NCBI GenBank assembly: GCA_944363695.1
Contig: CALVUW010000077.1
Location: 1 to 5,498, forward strand
Source: an uncultured Bacilli bacterium
GTDB taxonomy: Bacteria > Bacillota_I > Bacilli_A > RF39 > UBA660
Direction of reading: 5' to 3'
Length of the DNA: 5,498 nt
The notes below the pieces were generated by a model that ran no database searches, was not told the origin of the DNA, and saw only the letters and a list, made by a program, of their open reading frames with translations. A program made the position numbers and the translations under genes. Below are positions 4,965-5,498 of this stretch, piece after piece (position 1 is the stretch's first letter; every line of letters starts with the position of its first letter).

Positions 4965-5498
4965 CTTTAATTTATGTACCAGACGTACTAAATAATATAG
5001 CGGTGAAGTAGCGACAACATATTCGCCAATTAATTGTTCTACATATCCATTAAAACCTGTTTTAAATTCATATATGCCATAGTCTTTATCATTTTTATCA
5101 AAAGTACTAGGAATTCCATAGAAATTATAACGTTTAAATCCATGTTCAATTCCATATTTTATCATTTCCCATTGAATAAGATACTGAGAATTATACATCA
5201 TAAATTGTTCATAATTACCACTAGAAAGATAAATGATTTCTGGCTGACATAACATGAACATAGAGCCGGATAAAATGATCTCTTCCCCATACTCTTGCTG
5301 TAGTTGTTCTGCCTGTTTCATACGTTTATTAAATCCTTCTATCGTACTATCTAAAGATTTTCTTTTCCCATCATTATATTTAGCAGGCGATAACTTTTCT
5401 TTTTCTTGCACAACTTCTTCTTTTTCTTTTTGTAATAAAGCAATATGCTTTTTTAGATTTAATTTTGTAATTAAATACTTAATTTCATGCCGTGGTGA
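4956..5498 (-). CDS. FemABX-family peptidoglycan bridge aminoacyltransferase, paralogue 3 (5' end beyond the window)
   Basis: The frame is open from the right edge to the TAA at 4956-4958, giving the last 180 residues. A GTG at 5411 exists in frame, but the coding sequence clearly continues upstream of it (Lys/Glu/Leu-rich coiled coil up to the edge), so it is not the start. In fragment numbering, the Fem coiled-coil arm covers about 12-70, then YGEEIILSG (70-78) opens the final GNAT-like half, with YLSSGNYEQF (90-99), YNFYGIPSTF (124-133) and EFKTGFNGYVEQLIGEY (144-160). The end is HKLKKK. YGEEI(I/V)LS is shared with paralogue 1, while YNFYG is shared with paralogue 2. The FNGYVE...GE form is, from memory, common among staphylococcal and streptococcal Fem/Mur enzymes. 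It converges on the fem1-fem2 operon, so it must have its own promoter outside the window. It probably adds a further residue, or the first residue, of the same bridge (inference). Confidence 0.92.
   Translation of the reverse strand, partial: SPRHEIKYLITKLNLKKHIALLQKEKEEVVQEKEKLSPAKYNDGKRKSLDSTIEGFNKRMKQAEQLQQEYGEEIILSGSMFMLCQPEIIYLSSGNYEQFMMYNSQYLIQWEMIKYGIEHGFKRYNFYGIPSTFDKNDKDYGIYEFKTGFNGYVEQLIGEYVVATSPLYYLVRLVHKLKKK

Noticed and set aside
5034..5252. Plus-strand open frame of 72 codons
   Set aside because: It is antisense to conserved motifs of the third Fem gene, with no ribosome binding site or recognisable protein character.
4956..5411. Third Fem gene as a short 151-residue protein starting at GTG 5411
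   Set aside because: The frame continues open with coiled-coil-like sequence to the window edge, and a Fem enzyme needs its first GNAT-like domain upstream. It is a full gene cut by the window, not a truncated one as far as can be seen.

Overview
The window is AT-rich DNA with tightly packed genes, good Shine-Dalgarno sites, short intrinsic terminators and the standard bacterial code (trmB ends in TGA, and Trp is TGG). Together with a cluster of FemABX-type peptidoglycan-bridge aminoacyltransferases, this points to a low-GC Gram-positive host, probably in the Bacilli/Erysipelotrichia range and using a branched (Lys-type) cross-link. The genus cannot be fixed from the sequence. No phage, IS, CRISPR or tRNA/rRNA feature is visible.

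Left part (1-1148, minus strand): trmB (tRNA m7G46 methyltransferase) is followed after 45 bp by a lipoprotein of unknown function that runs off the left edge. The lipoprotein appears to have its own extended -10 promoter overlapping the trmB stop, so it can be made alone or by read-through. Middle part (1149-2274): a short divergent intergenic region with a 7-bp inverted repeat separates trmB from an 84-aa coiled-coil protein on the plus strand. That gene has its own terminator and is followed by a cytosolic endonuclease/exonuclease/phosphatase (EEP) family phosphodiesterase, also with its own terminator.

Right part (2309-5498): a near-consensus sigma-A promoter drives two overlapping FemABX genes, with fem2 starting inside the end of fem1 behind a strong ribosome binding site. 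A third FemABX gene, cut by the right edge, runs towards them on the minus strand and shares a bidirectional terminator with fem2. Members of this family add amino acids from aminoacyl-tRNA to the stem-peptide lysine of lipid II, one enzyme per position, so three paralogues suggest a multi-residue interpeptide bridge. That reading is inference. The bridge amino acids cannot be read from the sequence.

The window looks mostly like ordinary chromosomal housekeeping and cell-wall DNA. The points most worth a second look are the coiled-coil protein with an almost perfect heptad register, the palindromic divergent control region, the different active-site signatures of the Fem paralogues, and the way three terminators are built over stop codons. 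I saw no convincing sign of a wholly new system.
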